A stretch of 64,000 nucleotides of DNA from Beggiatoa leptomitoformis (GTDB taxonomy: Bacteria; Pseudomonadota; Gammaproteobacteria; Beggiatoales; Beggiatoaceae), in the NCBI RefSeq assembly GCF_001305575.3, contig NZ_CP012373.2, forward strand, positions 4,044,799 through 4,108,798. The letters are read 5' to 3'. A model generated the notes under the pieces. It was not told the DNA's origin. It ran no database searches and saw only the letters and a list, made by a program, of their open reading frames with translations. Numbering within the stretch: position 1 is the stretch's first letter; every line of letters starts with the position of its first letter. Positions 28,294-38,174 of the stretch are shown here, piece by piece. Position numbers and translations under genes: made by a program.

Positions 28294-30873
28294 CTATCCT
28301 ACTACGACGTTGACCAATTTATGCGGTACAAATACTATTTTTTTCACGGCCTTTCCTTCCATAAAACGAATCACTGTAGGGTCGTTTAACACCATATTTT
28401 CAACGGTTTTTTGGTCGGCATTGGTGGAAATCGTGAGTTTACTCCGTAGCTTACCATTAACTTGTACTACCATTTCTACTTCTGTGCGGATTAACGCGCT
28501 TTCGTCCACTTTTACCCATGGGATATTAACGAGTAGGTTTTGATGTCCTAAGCCTTCCCAGAGTTTTTGGGTGATAAAAGGCACTATGGGCGATAGCATG
28601 ATGACGACGGCTTCTAATCCTTCTTGGGTGATTGCACGGACTTGGGGGCTGTCTTCGGCACGGCTTAGGTGGTTTAACAATTCCATGCAGGCAGCAATGG
28701 CGGTGTTAAAGGTGTAACGCCGTCCAATATCGTCACTAACTTTAGTGATTGTTTCATGTACATGGCGGCGCAATGTCCGTTCAGTTTCGTTTAAGCTGGC
28801 GAGTGCTAGGGCGGGAATGGGTTGTTTTTCTACGTGGTCGTTGACTTGTTTCCAGAGGCGTTTTAAGAAGCGGTGCGCTCCTTCTACGCCTGCATCCGAC
28901 CATTCTAAAGATTGTTCGGGCGGAGAGGCAAACATGATGAATAAGCGTACTGTGTCCGCGCCGTAGTGTTCTATCATTGCTTGTGGGTCAACGCCGTTGT
29001 TTTTGGATTTGGACATTTTTTCGGTGTTGCCAATAATCACGGGTAGCCTGTCAGTTTTTAAAACCGCGCTGAGTGGGCGACCTTTGTCGTCGAGTTGTAA
29101 ATCAACATCGGCTGGATTAATCCATTGTTTTTTCCCGCCTTCTTCATCACGGTAGAAGGTTTCGGCAATAACCATGCCTTGTGTGAGTAAGCGGCTAAAT
29201 GGTTCGGCATCTTTGACTAGTCCTAAATCACGCATTAATCGCTGAAAAAAACGGGCGTAAAGCAGGTGTAGAATGGCGTGTTCTATGCCACCGATGTATT
29301 GGTCAACAGGTAGCCAGTAGTTAGTACGTTCATCTAACATGTTGGTTTTGCAGTCAGAAGAGGCATAACGGGCGTAGTACCATGAGGATTCCATGAAGGT
29401 GTCGAAGGTGTCTGTTTCGCGTTGTGCGTCCGCACCACAGGTTGGGCATTTGATTTGGTAGAAGTTGGGGTCTTTTTTGAGGGGTGAGCCTGCACCTGTG
29501 ACTTCAACATCTTCGGGCAGTAATACGGGTAAATCCGTTTCTGGCACGGGGACTGTGCCACAGTGGGGACATTCAATCATGGGGATAGCACATCCCCAGT
29601 AGCGTTGACGAGATACGCCCCAGTCGCGCAGGCGGTAGTTGACGCGCCGTTGTCCCAAATTTTTGGCTTCTAACCATTCGGCAATTTTAATAAAGGCTTG
29701 TTCGGAGTTTAAGCCTGTAAATTCGCCTGAGTTGATTAAAATACCTTTGTCTGTCATGGCCATGTTGTCAGGTATTGCACCACCGTTTAAGGGTTGAATG
29801 ACTGACAGAATGGGTAGGTTATATTTTTGTGCAAATTCATAATCGCGTTGGTCATGGGCAGGAACGGACATGACCGCGCCTGTGCCGTATCCCATTAAGA
29901 CGAAGTTAGCAACCCAAATAGGTATTGTTTGTCCTGTGATGGGATGGGTGGCACGTAAGCCTGTGTCCATGCCCAATTTTTCCATAGTTTCTAACGCGGC
30001 TTCGGCGGTTTGGGTTTGTGAGCAGTCGTGGAGAAAGGCTTTTAAAGTCGGGTTATTTTCTGCGGCTTGTTGGGCTAGGGGGTGTTCTGCGGCAATGGCG
30101 ACGTAGGTTACGCCGAGCAGGGTATCAGGGCGGGTGGTGTAAACGCTAAGGGTGTCTTGTTCGACGCTAAAGTGGATTTCTACGCCTTCAGAGCGTCCTA
30201 TCCAGTTGCGTTGCATGGTGCGCACAGCATCGGGCCATTTGTCGACTAAATCGTCTAAGCCGTCGAGTAGTTCTTGGGCATAATCGGTAATTTTTAAAAA
30301 CCATTGGGGTATCTCGCGCCGTTCAACCAGTGCGCCAGACCGCCAGCCCCGTCCATCAATAACTTGTTCATTGGCTAAAACGGTGTGGTCAACGGGGTCC
30401 CAGTTGACGGGGGATGTTTTTTTGTAAACAAGACCTTTTTTATAGAGTTGAATAAAAAACCATTGTTCCCAGCGGTAATAGTTAGGATTGCAGGTGGCTA
30501 TTTCTCTATCCCAGTCGTAGGCAAAGCCTAGCCGTTTTAACTGGTTTTTCATGTAGGCGATGTTTTCATATGTCCATTTGGCGGGCGCAACTTTATTTTG
30601 TATGGCGGCATTTTCTGCGGGTAGTCCGAATGCATCCCAGCCCATTGGTTGCAGAACATTTTTGCCTAACATGCGTTGATAGCGCGCGATAACATCGCCG
30701 ATGGTGTAATTACGCACATGCCCCATGTGTAGCCGTCCACTGGGGTAGGGGAACATTGAGAGACAGTAAAATTTTTCTTGATTGGGTTTTTCAACAGCTT
30801 TAAAAGATTGTTCGGTTTCCCAATGGTGTAGAACGTCGGCTTCAATGCTCTCAGGGCTATATTGTGCGTGCAT
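28294..30873 (-). CDS. leuS: Leucyl-tRNA synthetase
   Basis: 859 residues (E. coli 860). A class I synthetase that charges tRNA-Leu. The HIGH-type motif is in [13 protein letters not shown] near residue 45 and KMSKS is near 622. The CP1 editing domain is present ([33 protein letters not shown]), as are a zinc-finger-like insertion (CPHC, CPTCGA), the leucine-specific region and the anticodon-binding domain. It starts at ATG 30873. In many gammaproteobacteria leuS is followed by lptE and holA; here it is followed by a terminator and then an IS element, so that order is broken. Confidence 0.98.
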   Translation of the reverse strand: MHAQYSPESIEADVLHHWETEQSFKAVEKPNQEKFYCLSMFPYPSGRLHMGHVRNYTIGDVIARYQRMLGKNVLQPMGWDAFGLPAENAAIQNKVAPAKWTYENIAYMKNQLKRLGFAYDWDREIATCNPNYYRWEQWFFIQLYKKGLVYKKTSPVNWDPVDHTVLANEQVIDGRGWRSGALVERREIPQWFLKITDYAQELLDGLDDLVDKWPDAVRTMQRNWIGRSEGVEIHFSVEQDTLSVYTTRPDTLLGVTYVAIAAEHPLAQQAAENNPTLKAFLHDCSQTQTAEAALETMEKLGMDTGLRATHPITGQTIPIWVANFVLMGYGTGAVMSVPAHDQRDYEFAQKYNLPILSVIQPLNGGAIPDNMAMTDKGILINSGEFTGLNSEQAFIKIAEWLEAKNLGQRRVNYRLRDWGVSRQRYWGCAIPMIECPHCGTVPVPETDLPVLLPEDVEVTGAGSPLKKDPNFYQIKCPTCGADAQRETDTFDTFMESSWYYARYASSDCKTNMLDERTNYWLPVDQYIGGIEHAILHLLYARFFQRLMRDLGLVKDAEPFSRLLTQGMVIAETFYRDEEGGKKQWINPADVDLQLDDKGRPLSAVLKTDRLPVIIGNTEKMSKSKNNGVDPQAMIEHYGADTVRLFIMFASPPEQSLEWSDAGVEGAHRFLKRLWKQVNDHVEKQPIPALALASLNETERTLRRHVHETITKVSDDIGRRYTFNTAIAACMELLNHLSRAEDSPQVRAITQEGLEAVVIMLSPIVPFITQKLWEGLGHQNLLVNIPWVKVDESALIRTEVEMVVQVNGKLRSKLTISTNADQKTVENMVLNDPTVIRFMEGKAVKKIVFVPHKLVNVVVG

Positions 30874-31015
30874 GGTTAATTTAATGATTCCGTATGCTAA
30901 AACAAAGAAATGGGTAAGAATAACGCAAGCGGGATAAGGTGAAAAGGGGATGTATTCGTTGATAGTCAGAATTACAACGAATATTAATGATATGTCTGTT
31001 TTAAGCGTTGGCTGT

Positions 31016-31264
31016 TTAGTCGATGTCTGCTTGAGAAAGCCCTGTTATTTGGGTGATAAGCTCTAAAGTAAATCCTTGTATTTTTAGTTGTTTAGCTATT
31101 TCTCGTTTAGCTTGTCGTTCGCCTAATACGATTCCCTCGATGATACCTTCTTTTTTTCCTTCAGCAAATGCGGTATCTAATGCGGCTTTATTTGACCAGT
31201 AGTTCATTAAACGCATTTGGCGTTGTCGTGTTTTGTCTAGATTATGGGCAGAATGGCGAGACAT
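31016..31264 (-). CDS. Short Rpn-tail protein (duplicated C-terminus of the upstream nuclease)
   Basis: 82 residues from ATG 31264; the frame also opens at 31285, overlapping the upstream stop. Nearly the whole sequence repeats the tail of the upstream Rpn-like nuclease: [39 protein letters not shown] and a final TGLSQ. The nuclease domain is missing. It begins MSR like the full gene, so it may be an internally deleted second copy. No clear ribosome site is seen; it could be a remnant or a small partner made from the same mRNA. Confidence that it is expressed is low. Confidence 0.5.
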   Translation of the reverse strand: MSRHSAHNLDKTRQRQMRLMNYWSNKAALDTAFAEGKKEGIIEGIVLGERQAKREIAKQLKIQGFTLELITQITGLSQADID

Positions 31265-31274
31265 AAAAATTTCT

Positions 31275-32216
31275 TTAATCTTCAATTTCTTGCTTGGAAA
31301 GTCCTGTGACCTGCATGATGGTTTCTAGGGGCAAACCTTGTGTTTTTAGTTGTTTAGCTATTTCTCGTTTAGCTTGTCGTTCGCCTAATACAATTCCCTC
31401 AATGATGCCTTCTTCTTTTCCTAAGATGATGCCTTCTTCTTTTCCTAAGATGATACCTTCTTCTTTTCCTAATACGATTCCCTCGATGATACCTTCTTCT
31501 TTTCCTTCAGCAAATGCGGTATCTAATACGGCTTTATTTGACCAGTAGTTCATTAAACTTTTTTGGTATTGTCGCGCTTGATTGGGCTTTAAGTTTGATA
31601 ATTCAGCAATTTCAAAGGCTTTTTGAAAGACGGGTTCGTTAAGAATTCGTGGGATTTCTTCAAAATCAGCTAAATTTTTCAAGAAAAATACCCATTTTTC
31701 AAAATGATTTTCTAACTCTTCGGCTTTCTTATCAAATAAGGGCATTTGTAAAAAACAGAAATGGAGTTTGTCACAAAATAGCTCGCCATCTTGGTCTTTT
31801 AAGCTGACATATTGGCGAAATTTTAGTGGGTCATTTGGTTCTTCAATAATGCAGTCTAATATTGCAACAAAATATACGGTGGATAATTTGAAATCCCATA
31901 CGCCTTTTTTAGCTTGTTCTTGAATGGGAAAGGTAATGTAGTACAGCGAGCGGTCTTTAAAAAAGTCTATGCGGGCGCGTTGCATTTCTACAATAAAATG
32001 TTCTCCTGAGGGACTGGTGCAGTAAATATCAAAAAAGGCTTTACGGTCATCAGGGTAAAGCGGTAGTTTTTCGGTATTTTTAAATTGTAATGATTGAATT
32101 TGATGGTGTGCGGGCAATAGCTGATTTAAAAAGTCGATTAATAGGTCTTTGTTGGCTTCTTCACCAAAGAGTTTTTTAAAGCCAAAGTCGGTGTAGGGGT
32201 TGAAGTAACGGGACAT
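31275..32216 (-). CDS. Rpn-family PD-(D/E)xK nuclease / putative transposase
   Basis: 313 residues, starting at ATG 32216 behind AAGGAGACT. It matches the Rpn/PDDEXK_2 family (recombination-promoting nucleases): MSRYFNPYTDFGFKKLFG at the start, and the nuclease core FFDIYCTSPSGEHFIVEMQ with Asp and Glu-x-Gln as D...ExQ. RpnA-type proteins cut DNA and stimulate RecA-independent recombination; some act in phage defence. The C-terminus has a tandem 8-residue repeat (GKEEGIIL) and an [12 protein letters not shown] tail. Such tails often vary in copy number. A shortened second copy of the tail follows directly downstream. Confidence 0.9.
   Translation of the reverse strand: MSRYFNPYTDFGFKKLFGEEANKDLLIDFLNQLLPAHHQIQSLQFKNTEKLPLYPDDRKAFFDIYCTSPSGEHFIVEMQRARIDFFKDRSLYYITFPIQEQAKKGVWDFKLSTVYFVAILDCIIEEPNDPLKFRQYVSLKDQDGELFCDKLHFCFLQMPLFDKKAEELENHFEKWVFFLKNLADFEEIPRILNEPVFQKAFEIAELSNLKPNQARQYQKSLMNYWSNKAVLDTAFAEGKEEGIIEGIVLGKEEGIILGKEEGIILGKEEGIIEGIVLGERQAKREIAKQLKTQGLPLETIMQVTGLSKQEIED
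31400..31505 (-). repeat. 24-base tandem repeats inside the Rpn-like gene
   Basis: About four copies of a 24-base unit (CTAAGATGATGCCTTCTTCT plus TTTC on the plus strand), encoding GKEEGIIL or the variant GKEEGIIE. The unit keeps the reading frame, so slippage changes the length without breaking the gene. Confidence 0.85.
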
Positions 32217-32325
32217 AATGTGAGTCTCCTTAAGGTTTATGACTGATAAGCTATTTATAGGATAAATATAGTATGTGTCATAGAGAGTATTTTATTCAGC
32301 AACATCCTGTAAATACGTCAAGATA

Positions 32326-32353
32326 GCCACCAGATGATGTGTTTTCTGGTGGC
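32326..32353 (-). terminator. Hairpin after slt, possible terminator
   Basis: A perfect 9-bp stem, GCCACCAGA with TCTGGTGGC, 27 bases past the slt stop. The tail on the minus strand is only weakly T-rich. Confidence 0.5.
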
Positions 32354-32379
32354 ATTTTAGATGGATTGTGTGCTGTGGT

Positions 32380-34302
32380 TTAGCATCCCCCGATTTTATT
32401 AATGGCTTGTAGGGGCATGGGGGAGAGTTTGTCATTCCCTAATAGTCGCCATTCGAAGATAGGTGTGTAGCTCATGATATTTTCTACATAACTTCGGGTT
32501 TCTTTAAAGGGAATAAGTTCAATCCAAATATCGGGGGGTAAACAACCATATTTTTCTGTCCATTTTCGCGCGCGCGATAATCCTGCATTGTAGGAGGCGG
32601 TAACTAAAATGAGGTTGTTATCTAGTTTGTTGAGTAGGTGTTGTAAATAGCCTGTTCCTAGTTGTACGTTTAGTTCTGGCTGGTAGATGTCTGCTTGATT
32701 ATTGAGGGTTACACCGAGGCGTTTTGCTTGTTCTTGTGCGGTTGCGGGTAATAGTTGCATTAGTCCTAGCGCGTTAGCAGAGGAGCGTGCTTGTTGGTTA
32801 AATGCGCTTTCTTGGCGAATAATGGCGTAAACCCATGCAGGGTTTAAATTTTGTTCTGCTGCGTAGCGTGTTACAACATCATAATAGGGCGTTGGAAAGC
32901 GTAGAGTGAGGGCATTAAAGGCTTTGGCTTTGGCAGCGGTTACGATGGTTTCATAGTACCAATTCCATTCGTTGGCCAGTGCCGTGGCTACTTTAAGTTG
33001 TTCTGTGGATAAGTTGTCGATGGCAATACGCCATTCTAAACGGGCAAATTCTTCCATTCCGACGTAGTACAATTCGCGTGCGTTGAGAATATTATTGTTC
33101 TTTTGTAAGGTCGCAAGGTCGTTAGCGGTTACATTTAGGGCTTCATCATTAAATTGATAGGGTTGTTGTAGTCGGTCGGCGGATAAGAACCCGTAATATT
33201 CACGTTCTTGTGCAAGTATTTGGTAAATCGCTTTTGCTTGTGCGGTTTCACCTTGTTGTTCTAAAGCGCGTGCTTGCCAATATTGCCAGTCTTTGCCGTC
33301 TGTTGTGGCATATAAGGGGGCAAGCTTGAGTAGTGATGCCCAATCTTGTAAAGCAAGGCTGGTTTGTAAGGCGACTTGGCGTAAAACCTCGTCAATAGAG
33401 GATTTATCGACTTGTAATAAGTAGTTAATGGCTTGTGAGGATTCTTGCCAACTGGCGCGTAATGCAAGGGTATATATCACAGTATCGCGGTCGTCTGGGG
33501 TAAATTGGTATTGTGTTTGCAGTGTTTGCCAGTGTTGATAGGCTGCTTCTGCATTTGTGCGTGCTAGTTGTTTTATACCATGCACAATAATTTCGCGCAC
33601 GATGGGTGTATCTGGATAATCAACGCTTGCTAGGGTATCGTTAGGGGTTTCGTGCATCTTTGCCCAGTAGTTTACCCAGCGTTGTGCTTCTTTATCTAAG
33701 GTTTTTGCGACACTAATAGCGAGTTTAAGATTACCTGCAGCGGCTGCATTACGGATACGTTGCCAACGTAATGCTGTTGAGAGTTGTTTTTGTTCATTGA
33801 GATATTTAAAAATGGGGTCGCAAACGCTAGGTTGTGATTTACCGACAACCCAAAGATTTTGTGCTTCGGTAATTAGGGTTGTTGATAGTTTTCCTTGTTG
33901 ACGTAAAACCGCACTTAAGTATTGACATTGCAGTAAAATATTATTTTGTGGGGTGTAAGCCTGAATAAAGCGTTGCCAATCGTTTTCTTTAATCAATTGG
34001 TTAAGCCATGCGCGGCGCAGGCGTGGTGCAATGGGACTGTCTGCATAATGGGTTAGGAAGTTTTGAATATCGGTGTGATTATTTAGATGGTCGCTCAGCC
34101 ATAAGTATTCGAGATATTGTGTAATCGGGTAGTCTTGTAAATTTTTTAGCAGTGTTTGATAACGAGCATCGTCTTTTGCTTGAATTGCTTCGTATATTGT
34201 TTGAAATTGCAGTCGTTGCTCCGTCAGGTTAGCCGCAATAGCTTGATTTAGGCTAATCATACTAATTAGGATAAATCCATAACTTTTCATCCATTGTTTC
34301 AT
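32380..34302 (-). CDS. slt: Soluble lytic murein transglycosylase
   Basis: 640 residues from ATG 34302. The frame is open back to 34461, but that part overlaps the DUF2062 gene, while 34302 has GAGGG seven bases upstream and opens a clear signal peptide (YGFILISMISLNQAIAA). It is a periplasmic enzyme that cleaves peptidoglycan glycan strands to 1,6-anhydro products. The N-terminal superhelical U and L domains are helical repeats. The C-terminal SLT domain has the catalytic Glu near 495 in IIRQESAFN, then SSANALGLMQLLP and TASYNAG. E. coli Slt70 is 645 long. The ribosome site overlaps the stop of the upstream gene, so translation is probably coupled. Confidence 0.95.
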   Translation of the reverse strand: MKQWMKSYGFILISMISLNQAIAANLTEQRLQFQTIYEAIQAKDDARYQTLLKNLQDYPITQYLEYLWLSDHLNNHTDIQNFLTHYADSPIAPRLRRAWLNQLIKENDWQRFIQAYTPQNNILLQCQYLSAVLRQQGKLSTTLITEAQNLWVVGKSQPSVCDPIFKYLNEQKQLSTALRWQRIRNAAAAGNLKLAISVAKTLDKEAQRWVNYWAKMHETPNDTLASVDYPDTPIVREIIVHGIKQLARTNAEAAYQHWQTLQTQYQFTPDDRDTVIYTLALRASWQESSQAINYLLQVDKSSIDEVLRQVALQTSLALQDWASLLKLAPLYATTDGKDWQYWQARALEQQGETAQAKAIYQILAQEREYYGFLSADRLQQPYQFNDEALNVTANDLATLQKNNNILNARELYYVGMEEFARLEWRIAIDNLSTEQLKVATALANEWNWYYETIVTAAKAKAFNALTLRFPTPYYDVVTRYAAEQNLNPAWVYAIIRQESAFNQQARSSANALGLMQLLPATAQEQAKRLGVTLNNQADIYQPELNVQLGTGYLQHLLNKLDNNLILVTASYNAGLSRARKWTEKYGCLPPDIWIELIPFKETRSYVENIMSYTPIFEWRLLGNDKLSPMPLQAINKIGGC

Positions 34303-34312
34303 GCGTTTTCCC

Positions 34313-34798
34313 TCAGCATTCGGGGTGTTTAGTAGGCGGATTAAGGGGTTTACGTGTGATGAGTCGGGTGAATAACCCAAGACACAGTAGATAAATACTA
34401 AGAAAAACGAAAGGCGCGCTAATAACCCAGCCGATGAAGGCTTGTATAATGAAAACCCCAAAATTTTCTAATAATAAATGTAAGTTACTTTCTAGCAAAT
34501 GATAAAGCAGGTCTAAGGTAAGATGATTATTCGTGAAAACAACTTGCGCGCCTAGTAAGTTAAAAACATAAAATCCAGTAAGTTGCAATGGATAAGCCAG
34601 ATAGTTAGCCAGTTGAATGGCAACTTGATTTAAGCCAAAAAAATAAGCAATAAAAACACATAACAGTGTTGATACGCCTAACATGGGCATAACGCCTAAT
34701 AGTACGCCCCATGCAATACAGAGTGCTAATTGTGTGGGAGAAAGCCCTTGTTTTAGTAGGTCAAAAAAGACCATGCTAGTTTTTTTTATCCAGTTCAT
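34313..34798 (-). CDS. DUF2062 membrane protein
   Basis: 161 residues with about four hydrophobic segments. The pattern SPTQLALCIAWGVLLGVMPM, followed by IQLANYLAYPLQL, is typical of DUF2062, a small inner-membrane family of unknown function that often lies near envelope genes. It starts at ATG 34798 and ends 10 bases before slt; its stop codon TGA sits within the slt ribosome site (TGAGGG). The pair is probably a two-gene operon with a shared role at the envelope; that is inference. Confidence 0.85.
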   Translation of the reverse strand: MNWIKKTSMVFFDLLKQGLSPTQLALCIAWGVLLGVMPMLGVSTLLCVFIAYFFGLNQVAIQLANYLAYPLQLTGFYVFNLLGAQVVFTNNHLTLDLLYHLLESNLHLLLENFGVFIIQAFIGWVISAPFVFLSIYLLCLGLFTRLITRKPLNPPTKHPEC

Positions 34799-34973
34799 AA
34801 ACGTAATGCTCTACACGGATGGTCATAACGACAAGTGGGTATTATAAAATAACTTGTTCAAAAAAAAGATTGAATTAGGCGGTAAACTTAAACAGATACT
34901 CAAAAAAGTACCTTCCATACCTTAGATTTGTTAAGCTAACAATAATTTTCTCCAACAAGATGTTGCAATATTT

Positions 34974-35906
34974 ATGAGTTCTTTACCCCCTATTGTGATT
35001 GAGCCGTCAACAGAACGTTTGATTGTCATGTCGTTTGTCGCGACACTGTTTCATTTGTGCATGTTATATGCCGTGAGTTTTACAGCACCAAAAAACAATT
35101 CTGATATGAAAAATCATATTATGGATGTGGTGTTAGTACAGAAAAGCACAGAGAAAGCACCTGATAATGCTAAGTTTCTAGCTCAGGCAAATCAACAATC
35201 GGGTGGTGTCGTAGAAAAGGCACAGGAACGTCCTTCAACCCCTGTTGTAGCACCGTTTCCTGATGAAGTCGCTAATTTAGTTGTTACCCCACCAGAACCT
35301 CAAATTGCGGCAAGTGCAACACCTGACCCACAAGTTGAACAATTAACCGTTAACGCCCCCTCTAGCTTTCAGGTTGCGAGTGCGCAACGGCTCAATCCTG
35401 CACAAGAACCATCAACGTTGAACGGCGACGCGCTGGAAACTACCGTATTATCCCCTGATGTTCCCAATACGACGATGATTATGAACGTCCGCGCATCCTT
35501 AGCCAGTTTACAAGCGGAATTAGATAAAAAGATAGAGAACTATGCGAAAAATCCGCGTAAAACATTCATCGGGGCAAGCACACGAGAATATAAATACGCA
35601 AGTTATATGGATAGTTGGCGATTACGGGTTGAACGGATTGGTACGTTGCATTATCCCTTAGAAGCAAGACAATTGGGTATTTCAGGAAGTTTGATTTTGG
35701 AAGTTGCAATTAATAAAGATGGGTCAATTAATGAAGTCCATATCCGTAAATCATCAGGCAATGCACTGATAGACGATTCTGCTTTGCGCATTGTCCATTT
35801 GTCCGCCCCATTTGCCCCCTTGTCAGAAGAAATTCGCAAAGACACAGATATTCTTTATATTACCCGTACTTGGGAGTTTTTAAATAACGGGTTAAATACA
35901 CATTAG
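34974..35906 (+). CDS. TonB-family energy transducer protein
   Basis: 310 residues. An N-terminal transmembrane anchor lies at about 18-38 (LIVMSFVATLFHLCMLYAVS). A long proline- and glutamine-rich periplasmic linker spans about 60-190. The C-terminal TonB domain is at about 220-305 (YPLEARQLGISGSLILEV, IRKSSGNALIDDSALRIV). Such proteins use the proton motive force through ExbB/ExbD to open outer-membrane receptors. No exbB, exbD or receptor gene is nearby, and the N-terminal SHLS motif of classic TonB is not seen. It may therefore work with a distant motor or have another envelope role. Confidence 0.85.
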   Translation: MSSLPPIVIEPSTERLIVMSFVATLFHLCMLYAVSFTAPKNNSDMKNHIMDVVLVQKSTEKAPDNAKFLAQANQQSGGVVEKAQERPSTPVVAPFPDEVANLVVTPPEPQIAASATPDPQVEQLTVNAPSSFQVASAQRLNPAQEPSTLNGDALETTVLSPDVPNTTMIMNVRASLASLQAELDKKIENYAKNPRKTFIGASTREYKYASYMDSWRLRVERIGTLHYPLEARQLGISGSLILEVAINKDGSINEVHIRKSSGNALIDDSALRIVHLSAPFAPLSEEIRKDTDILYITRTWEFLNNGLNTH

Positions 35907-36113
35907 AAATGTTTATTTTTTGCGACAGTATTGAATAAGCAAGATAATTCTTGTTCTCGTTCTTTCTTGTCTGCTACTGCCAAAATCTGCACGTTTTCTG
36001 GACGGAAAAGTTACAATAAACCGTATCAGTATTTTCGCCTATTCCCTTGCTTATGACGTGTGCTTGTTTTTAAATAGGTCAATTTGACTTCTACCTGTAA
36101 TGGATACTACGCA

Positions 36114-36677
36114 ATGCTAGAAACTACTTATCTGAACAATCATTTTTTGATTGCGATGCCTACCCTAGCAGACCCCAATTTTCATCAGACCGTCACGTAT
36201 ATTTGTACGCATAATGCGGAAGGCGCGATGGGTATTATTATCAACCGTCCAATTTCAGATGTTGATTTAGGGGATGTTTTACGTCACATGAGTATTACGG
36301 TGACTGACCACTCTTCTGTGTTTCTCCCTGTGTTTGAAGGCGGCCCTGTACAGCGTGAACGCGGATTTGTACTCCACAGCCCTATCGGTGAATGGGATGC
36401 TATGCTCACCGTTGGTGAATTAGGCATTACCACCTCTCGCGATATTCTTGCCGCAATTGCTAAAGGTGAAGGGCCTAAACAAATATTAATTGCCTTAGGA
36501 TATGCAGGTTGGTCGGCAGGGCAGTTAGAAAAAGAGTTATTATCTAACGCATGGTTAAGCATTCCCGCAGATAACAACATTATTTTTAATACCCCCCCTG
36601 AAAAACGGTGGAAAGCCGCCGCAAGTAAGTTAGGGATTGATTTAAACCTACTTTCCAGTGAAGCTGGGCATAGTTGA
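36114..36677 (+). CDS. yqgE: YqgE/AlgH family protein (UPF0301)
   Basis: 187 residues from ATG 36114, exactly the E. coli YqgE length. An upstream TTG at 36084 would add 10 residues and is not supported. Family signatures: NHFLIAMPTLADPNF, EGAMGIIINRP, GGPVQRERGFVLH and GYAGWSAGQLE. The molecular role is unsettled; AlgH was named from alginate regulation in Pseudomonas. It is 12 bases upstream of ruvX, in the order yqgE-ruvX-pyrB found in pseudomonads and relatives, although pyrR is absent here. Confidence 0.95.
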   Translation: MLETTYLNNHFLIAMPTLADPNFHQTVTYICTHNAEGAMGIIINRPISDVDLGDVLRHMSITVTDHSSVFLPVFEGGPVQRERGFVLHSPIGEWDAMLTVGELGITTSRDILAAIAKGEGPKQILIALGYAGWSAGQLEKELLSNAWLSIPADNNIIFNTPPEKRWKAAASKLGIDLNLLSSEAGHS

Positions 36678-36689
36678 TTATCTACATTC

Positions 36690-37133
36690 ATGAGTGCAAA
36701 TCGCTATTTAACGCTTTTAGCTTTTGACTATGGCACACGTCGCATAGGCGTTGCTGTTGGACAAACATTTACCGCTTCTGCCCGTCCATTGGTAGTCATT
36801 CCTTGCGATAAATATAACGAACCCGATTGGGTAAAAATTCACGCGCTAATTCAGGAATGGCTACCACAACGCTTGATTGTAGGTGTCCCGCTAACGGTTG
36901 GCGTGAGTAGTGAAACGACAATTGCAGCACGTCACTTTAGCGAAGCCCTACAGGCGCGTTATAATCTACCCGTCGATTTGATTGATGAAACGCTCTCATC
37001 CGTTGCCGCCGAACAAGCACTCAGTGAACGCTTTTCCGCTAAAAGCAAAAGTAGAACCAAACCCGGTATAGATGCCGTTGCCGCTCAAGTCATTTTAGAA
37101 ACATGGTTTGTAGAACACGCTAACACGGAATAA
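36690..37133 (+). CDS. ruvX: Putative pre-16S rRNA nuclease YqgF (RuvX)
   Basis: 147 residues with an RNase H-like fold. Acidic catalytic residues are visible in FDYGTRRIGVAVG, DETLSS and near the end in GIDAVAAQVILE. It is implicated in 5' maturation of 16S rRNA, with an alternative proposal as a Holliday-junction resolvase. It is tightly linked to yqgE and 6 bases from pyrB. Confidence 0.95.
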   Translation: MSANRYLTLLAFDYGTRRIGVAVGQTFTASARPLVVIPCDKYNEPDWVKIHALIQEWLPQRLIVGVPLTVGVSSETTIAARHFSEALQARYNLPVDLIDETLSSVAAEQALSERFSAKSKSRTKPGIDAVAAQVILETWFVEHANTE

Positions 37134-37139
37134 TCCTGA

Positions 37140-38123
37140 ATGAATGCAATACAACTTGATAAAAATGGACGTTTAAAACATTTCTTAGGCATAGAAGGAT
37201 TAAAACGTGAATTACTGTTAGAAATATTAGATAATGCCGAATTTTTTTCTGGGTTTAGTGAACAAGTTGTTAAAAAGATTCCCTTACTCAGTGGTAAAAC
37301 CATTATTAATCTATTTTTTGAACCCAGTACACGCACCCGTACCACCTTCGAATTAGCCGCAAAACGCCTATCCGCCGATATTTTAAACTTCAATATCAGT
37401 GCCTCCTCCACCAGTAAAGGGGAAACATTGATTGATATGCTGCATAATTTAGAAGCGATGCACTGCGATATGTTTGTCGTGCGCCATGACCAAGCGGGAG
37501 CTGCACATTTTATTGCACAACATGTTTCCCCCCACATCAGCATTATCAATGCAGGTGATGGACGACATGAACACCCCACCCAAGCCATGTTAGATGTCTT
37601 TACCATCCGTAAACATAAAGGCGATTTTACCCAGTTGCGCATCGCTATTGTCGGCGATATTCTGCATTCACGAGTAGCCCGCTCAGAAATCCATGCGTTA
37701 AATACCTTAGGGGTAGCAGAAATTCGCGTTGTCGGCCCGAAAACACTTATTCCAAAAAACATTCAAACCCTCGGCGTACAAATCTTTCACAACCTACGAG
37801 AAGGCTTGAAAGATGTTGATGTTATCATTATGTTACGGTTACAAAAAGAACGGATGCAAGGCGCGTTATTACCTAATGAACACGAATATTTTCAATACTA
37901 TGGTTTAACAGAAGAAGATGTCGATGTTGCACATCCCGACGCAATAGTTATGCACCCAGGCCCAATTAATCGTGGTGTAGAAATTGCGTCTTCTGTCGCA
38001 GATGGCAGTCGTTCAGTGATTTTACAGCAAGTAAGCAACGGTATTGCCGTGCGAATGGCCATTATGGCGATGACTTTAGGCGCGATGAATCGGTCAACAA
38101 CCATAACGGATGCTTACGTGTAA
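37140..38123 (+). CDS. pyrB: Aspartate carbamoyltransferase catalytic subunit
   Basis: 327 residues. It forms N-carbamoyl-aspartate, the first committed step of pyrimidine synthesis. The carbamoyl-phosphate site [13 protein letters not shown] is at about 58-70 and the aspartate-side motif [10 protein letters not shown] is near 143. [10 protein letters not shown] is also present. The length fits the class A type of Pseudomonas (about 334), which pairs with an inactive PyrC-like subunit. No pyrI or pyrC-like gene follows, so the partner, if any, lies elsewhere. It is in an operon with yqgE and ruvX. Confidence 0.97.
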   Translation: MNAIQLDKNGRLKHFLGIEGLKRELLLEILDNAEFFSGFSEQVVKKIPLLSGKTIINLFFEPSTRTRTTFELAAKRLSADILNFNISASSTSKGETLIDMLHNLEAMHCDMFVVRHDQAGAAHFIAQHVSPHISIINAGDGRHEHPTQAMLDVFTIRKHKGDFTQLRIAIVGDILHSRVARSEIHALNTLGVAEIRVVGPKTLIPKNIQTLGVQIFHNLREGLKDVDVIIMLRLQKERMQGALLPNEHEYFQYYGLTEEDVDVAHPDAIVMHPGPINRGVEIASSVADGSRSVILQQVSNGIAVRMAIMAMTLGAMNRSTTITDAYV

Positions 38124-38174
38124 TAATGGTGAGTTTTCTTTAACAAACGGTTTGGCTCGGTGATACAGTTGTTT

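Noticed and set aside
31400-31505. Regular 24-base repeats that could suggest a CRISPR array
   Set aside because: The units are directly adjacent without unique spacers and encode GKEEGIIL in frame within the Rpn-like gene.
34303-34461. N-terminal extension of slt back to 34461
   Set aside because: It overlaps the DUF2062 gene by about 150 bases and precedes a clear signal peptide at 34302 with its own ribosome site.
37085-37762. Long minus-strand frame (225 codons) opposite pyrB
   Set aside because: It lies wholly opposite ruvX/pyrB, whose protein motifs are unmistakable; its translation is Ser/Cys-rich and unlike a protein family.
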